From NCBI RefSeq assembly GCF_900199455.1, contig NZ_FZQR01000017.1:50247-114246 (forward strand): 64,000 nucleotides of DNA. Reading direction: 5' to 3'. The notes beneath the pieces were generated by a model, which saw only the letters and a list, made by a program, of their open reading frames with translations, made no database searches and had not been told where the DNA came from. Shown one piece after another: positions 62,795-64,000 of this stretch. The stretch's first letter is position 1, and the number at the start of each line of letters is the position of its first letter. This DNA is from Mesorhizobium carmichaelinearum (GTDB lineage Bacteria > Pseudomonadota > Alphaproteobacteria > Rhizobiales > Rhizobiaceae). A program made the position numbers and the translations under genes.

Positions 62795-62814
62795 GCTGCG
62801 TCAATTTCCATGGT

Positions 62815-63153
62815 TCAGGCCGCGCGGCTGGCGAGCGCTTCCAGCGCAATGAACAGATGCTCGCCTTCGATCCTGACCGGAATGGTGCGCACGGCACCTT
62901 CGTCGGCGCCAAGCGCCTTGCCGGTCTCCAGCGAGATCACCCAATTGTGCAAGGGACAGGTCACCGCCGTGCCGTGCACAATGCCCTGGCTGAGCGGCCC
63001 GCCTTTGTGCGGGCAATGGTCGTCGATGGCATAGACCTGATCGTCCTGGGTGCGGAAGACGGCGATCTTGCCTTCAGGCGTGGCGACGCAGCGCGCGCCA
63101 CGGCGCGGAATGTCCGAGAGGGAGCCGATGGCGATCCAGTTCAACTGTTCCAT
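62815..63153 (-). CDS. nirD: nitrite reductase (NADH) small subunit NirD
   Basis: The 112-aa protein has the Rieske-type ligands CPHKGGPLSQGIVHG and CPLHNWVISLETG that mark NirD, the partner of the siroheme subunit NirB in assimilatory nitrite reduction. ATG 63153 is chosen because the longer frame is read from the opposite kinase gene. NirB should lie upstream, but only its last codons remain. Confidence 0.9.
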   Translation of the reverse strand: MEQLNWIAIGSLSDIPRRGARCVATPEGKIAVFRTQDDQVYAIDDHCPHKGGPLSQGIVHGTAVTCPLHNWVISLETGKALGADEGAVRTIPVRIEGEHLFIALEALASRAA

Positions 63154-63157
63154 CGCC

Positions 63158-63200
63158 CTACTCCGCCGCCTGCGCAAACCCGACCGAGGCCATCGGCGCA
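63158..63200 (-). pseudogene. nirB: NirB C-terminal remnant
   Basis: The minus-strand frame ends MASVGFAQAAE with a stop four bases from the nirD start. This is consistent with the last residues of NirB. All upstream sequence is replaced by the plus-strand kinase, which indicates a deletion or rearrangement. Confidence 0.4.
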
Positions 63201-63205
63201 CCGAA

Positions 63206-63844
63206 GATCTGCTCAACCAGAAAGACGTGCTGTTGCGCGAAATGGAGCACCGGGTCGCCAACAGCCTGCAGATCATCGCCAGCATCCTGCTCCTGAAGGC
63301 GCGCTCGGTCACCTCGGAAGAGACGCGCCAGCATCTCAAGGACGCCCATCAACGCGTCCTGTCCGTGGCCGAAGTGCAGCGCCATCTCCACACCTCGGTC
63401 GGCATCGACGAGATCGACGTTGGCTCCTATTTGCCGAAATTATGCAGCAGCCTAGCCTCGTCCATGGTCGGCGAAGCCCAGCTGATCGCCGTCAACGTGA
63501 CGGTGGAAGACGGCAGGATGGATTCACAACGGGCCGTCAGCCTTGGGCTGATCGTCACCGAACTCGTGCTCAATGCGATCAAGTATGCCTTTCCGAAGGA
63601 GAGGGACGGCGCCCGTATCCAGGTCACCTACGAGACTTCCGGCAGCGACTGGAAACTGACGGTTTCGGACAATGGTATCGGCAAGATCGCGAACGATGTG
63701 CCAAATACCGGCCTCGGCACAGCCATCGTCGAGGCGCTCGTGAAGCAGTTGGATGCCAGGGTCGATGTCGTCAGCGACGCTGACGGCACCAGCGTGTCGG
63801 TGACCAAGGCGACATTCACCTCACGGGTTCCTCGGGCGGCGTGA
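63206..63844 (+). pseudogene. HWE/HisKA_2 histidine kinase, catalytic part only
   Basis: The frame EDLLNQKDVLLREMEHRVAN SLQ (phosphoacceptor His) continues through the HATPase (GLIVTELVLNAIKYAFPKER, TVSDNGIGKIAND, GLGTAIVEALVKQLDARVDV) to a natural stop. The PAS or other sensor domain is missing, cut at the nirB junction. An in-frame ATG at 63146 inside nirD antisense could allow a soluble product, so loss of function is not certain. Confidence 0.75.
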
Positions 63845-63873
63845 CACCGGTTCCATAGCGTAGCGCTCAAAAC

Positions 63874-64000
63874 GGATCTGTCGCAAATCGTGATTTCGGT
63901 CACCACGCGACGCTTTCGCGTCAATGATCAGGCGGCAATGATCGCGAACTGCTCGGCAATTGAGGGGCATGGATTGTACGCAAACCTTGCCTGCCGTTTG
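63874..64000 (-). mobile_element. IS6-family element, end only (runs off the window)
   Basis: Terminal repeat GGATCTGTCGCAAA at 63874-63887, followed by sequence homologous to the right end of the IS6 copy at 13968, in inverted orientation relative to that copy. Confidence 0.82.
63928..64000 (-). CDS. IS6-family transposase, C-terminal end (partial)
   Basis: The frame ends RQARFAYNPCPSIAEQF and a stop at 63928, matching the C-terminus of the transposase at 14005 with several differences. The remainder lies outside the window. Confidence 0.8.
   Translation of the reverse strand, partial: KRQARFAYNPCPSIAEQFAIIAA

Overview
The window looks like an accessory or decaying chromosomal (or large-replicon) region of a Rhizobiales bacterium, most likely Mesorhizobium or a close relative. 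This rests on the GC-rich alphaproteobacterial codon use, an HWE/HisKA_2-type sensor kinase, DUF1236, DUF6894, DUF6328, DUF892 and DUF72 proteins, a TadE/TadG remnant, and the mix of IS6, IS66, IS110, IS21 and RIT elements common in symbiotic rhizobia. No tRNA, rRNA, CRISPR array or replication origin could be supported. The name is inferred from protein resemblance recalled from memory, not from a search.

Layout. 1-1.1 kb: a ku gene broken by two compensating indels. 1.1-9.8 kb: a cell-surface polysaccharide cluster, mostly on the minus strand with overlapping genes: GT-B glycosyltransferase, UDP-galactopyranose mutase (glf), a family-1 glycosidase fused to a shrunken RmlD-like domain, an amidohydrolase, a GT4 glycosyltransferase, and two plus-strand flanking genes (methyltransferase, beta-propeller glycosidase-like protein). 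9.8-19.3 kb: stress and metal genes: DUF892, an Nramp-like transporter with two DUF6328 genes and a DUF2252 gene cut by an IS6 element, an isochorismatase, a second decayed Nramp, a Tim44 remnant, a glycine-zipper protein and a low-affinity iron permease-like protein. 19.3-34.2 kb: a sparsely coding stretch with IS21 debris, a Crp/Fnr regulator, broken GT2, discoidin-like, response-regulator and ferredoxin-reductase genes, two DUF1236 paralogues, many 40-80 aa proteins (several zinc ribbons), and a short divergent intergenic module present in three copies. 34.2-41.5 kb: a Phd/PIN toxin-antitoxin pair, a 25-aa membrane peptide with its partner membrane protein, broken envelope and nuclease genes, an IS1111-type element and a DUF883 protein.

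41.5-54.5 kb is an IS graveyard: an IS110 element inside an IS3 element, a resolvase remnant, a nearly intact IS66 with an 8-bp target duplication, a DUF72 protein, an FAD-dependent oxidoreductase, ISL3 debris, and two IS21 remnants bracketing a TadE/TadG remnant. 54.6-58.2 kb holds a broken carboxymuconolactone decarboxylase, a broken alpha/beta hydrolase, an orphan sugar-binding protein and a CHASE3 sensor kinase. 58.2-62.8 kb is a RIT element (three tandem tyrosine recombinases between long perfect inverted repeats) bordered on both sides by two different, inverted IS66 halves cut at the same codon. 62.8-64 kb has nirD, a fused nirB/sensor-kinase junction and the end of a second IS6 copy in inverted orientation.

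The polysaccharide genes plausibly work together on a galactofuranose-containing surface glycan. The small-protein region reads as envelope and general-stress accessory genes. Many genes carry single-base frameshifts, so either this region is under relaxed selection or the assembly has residual indel errors. Both readings are kept open in the entries.
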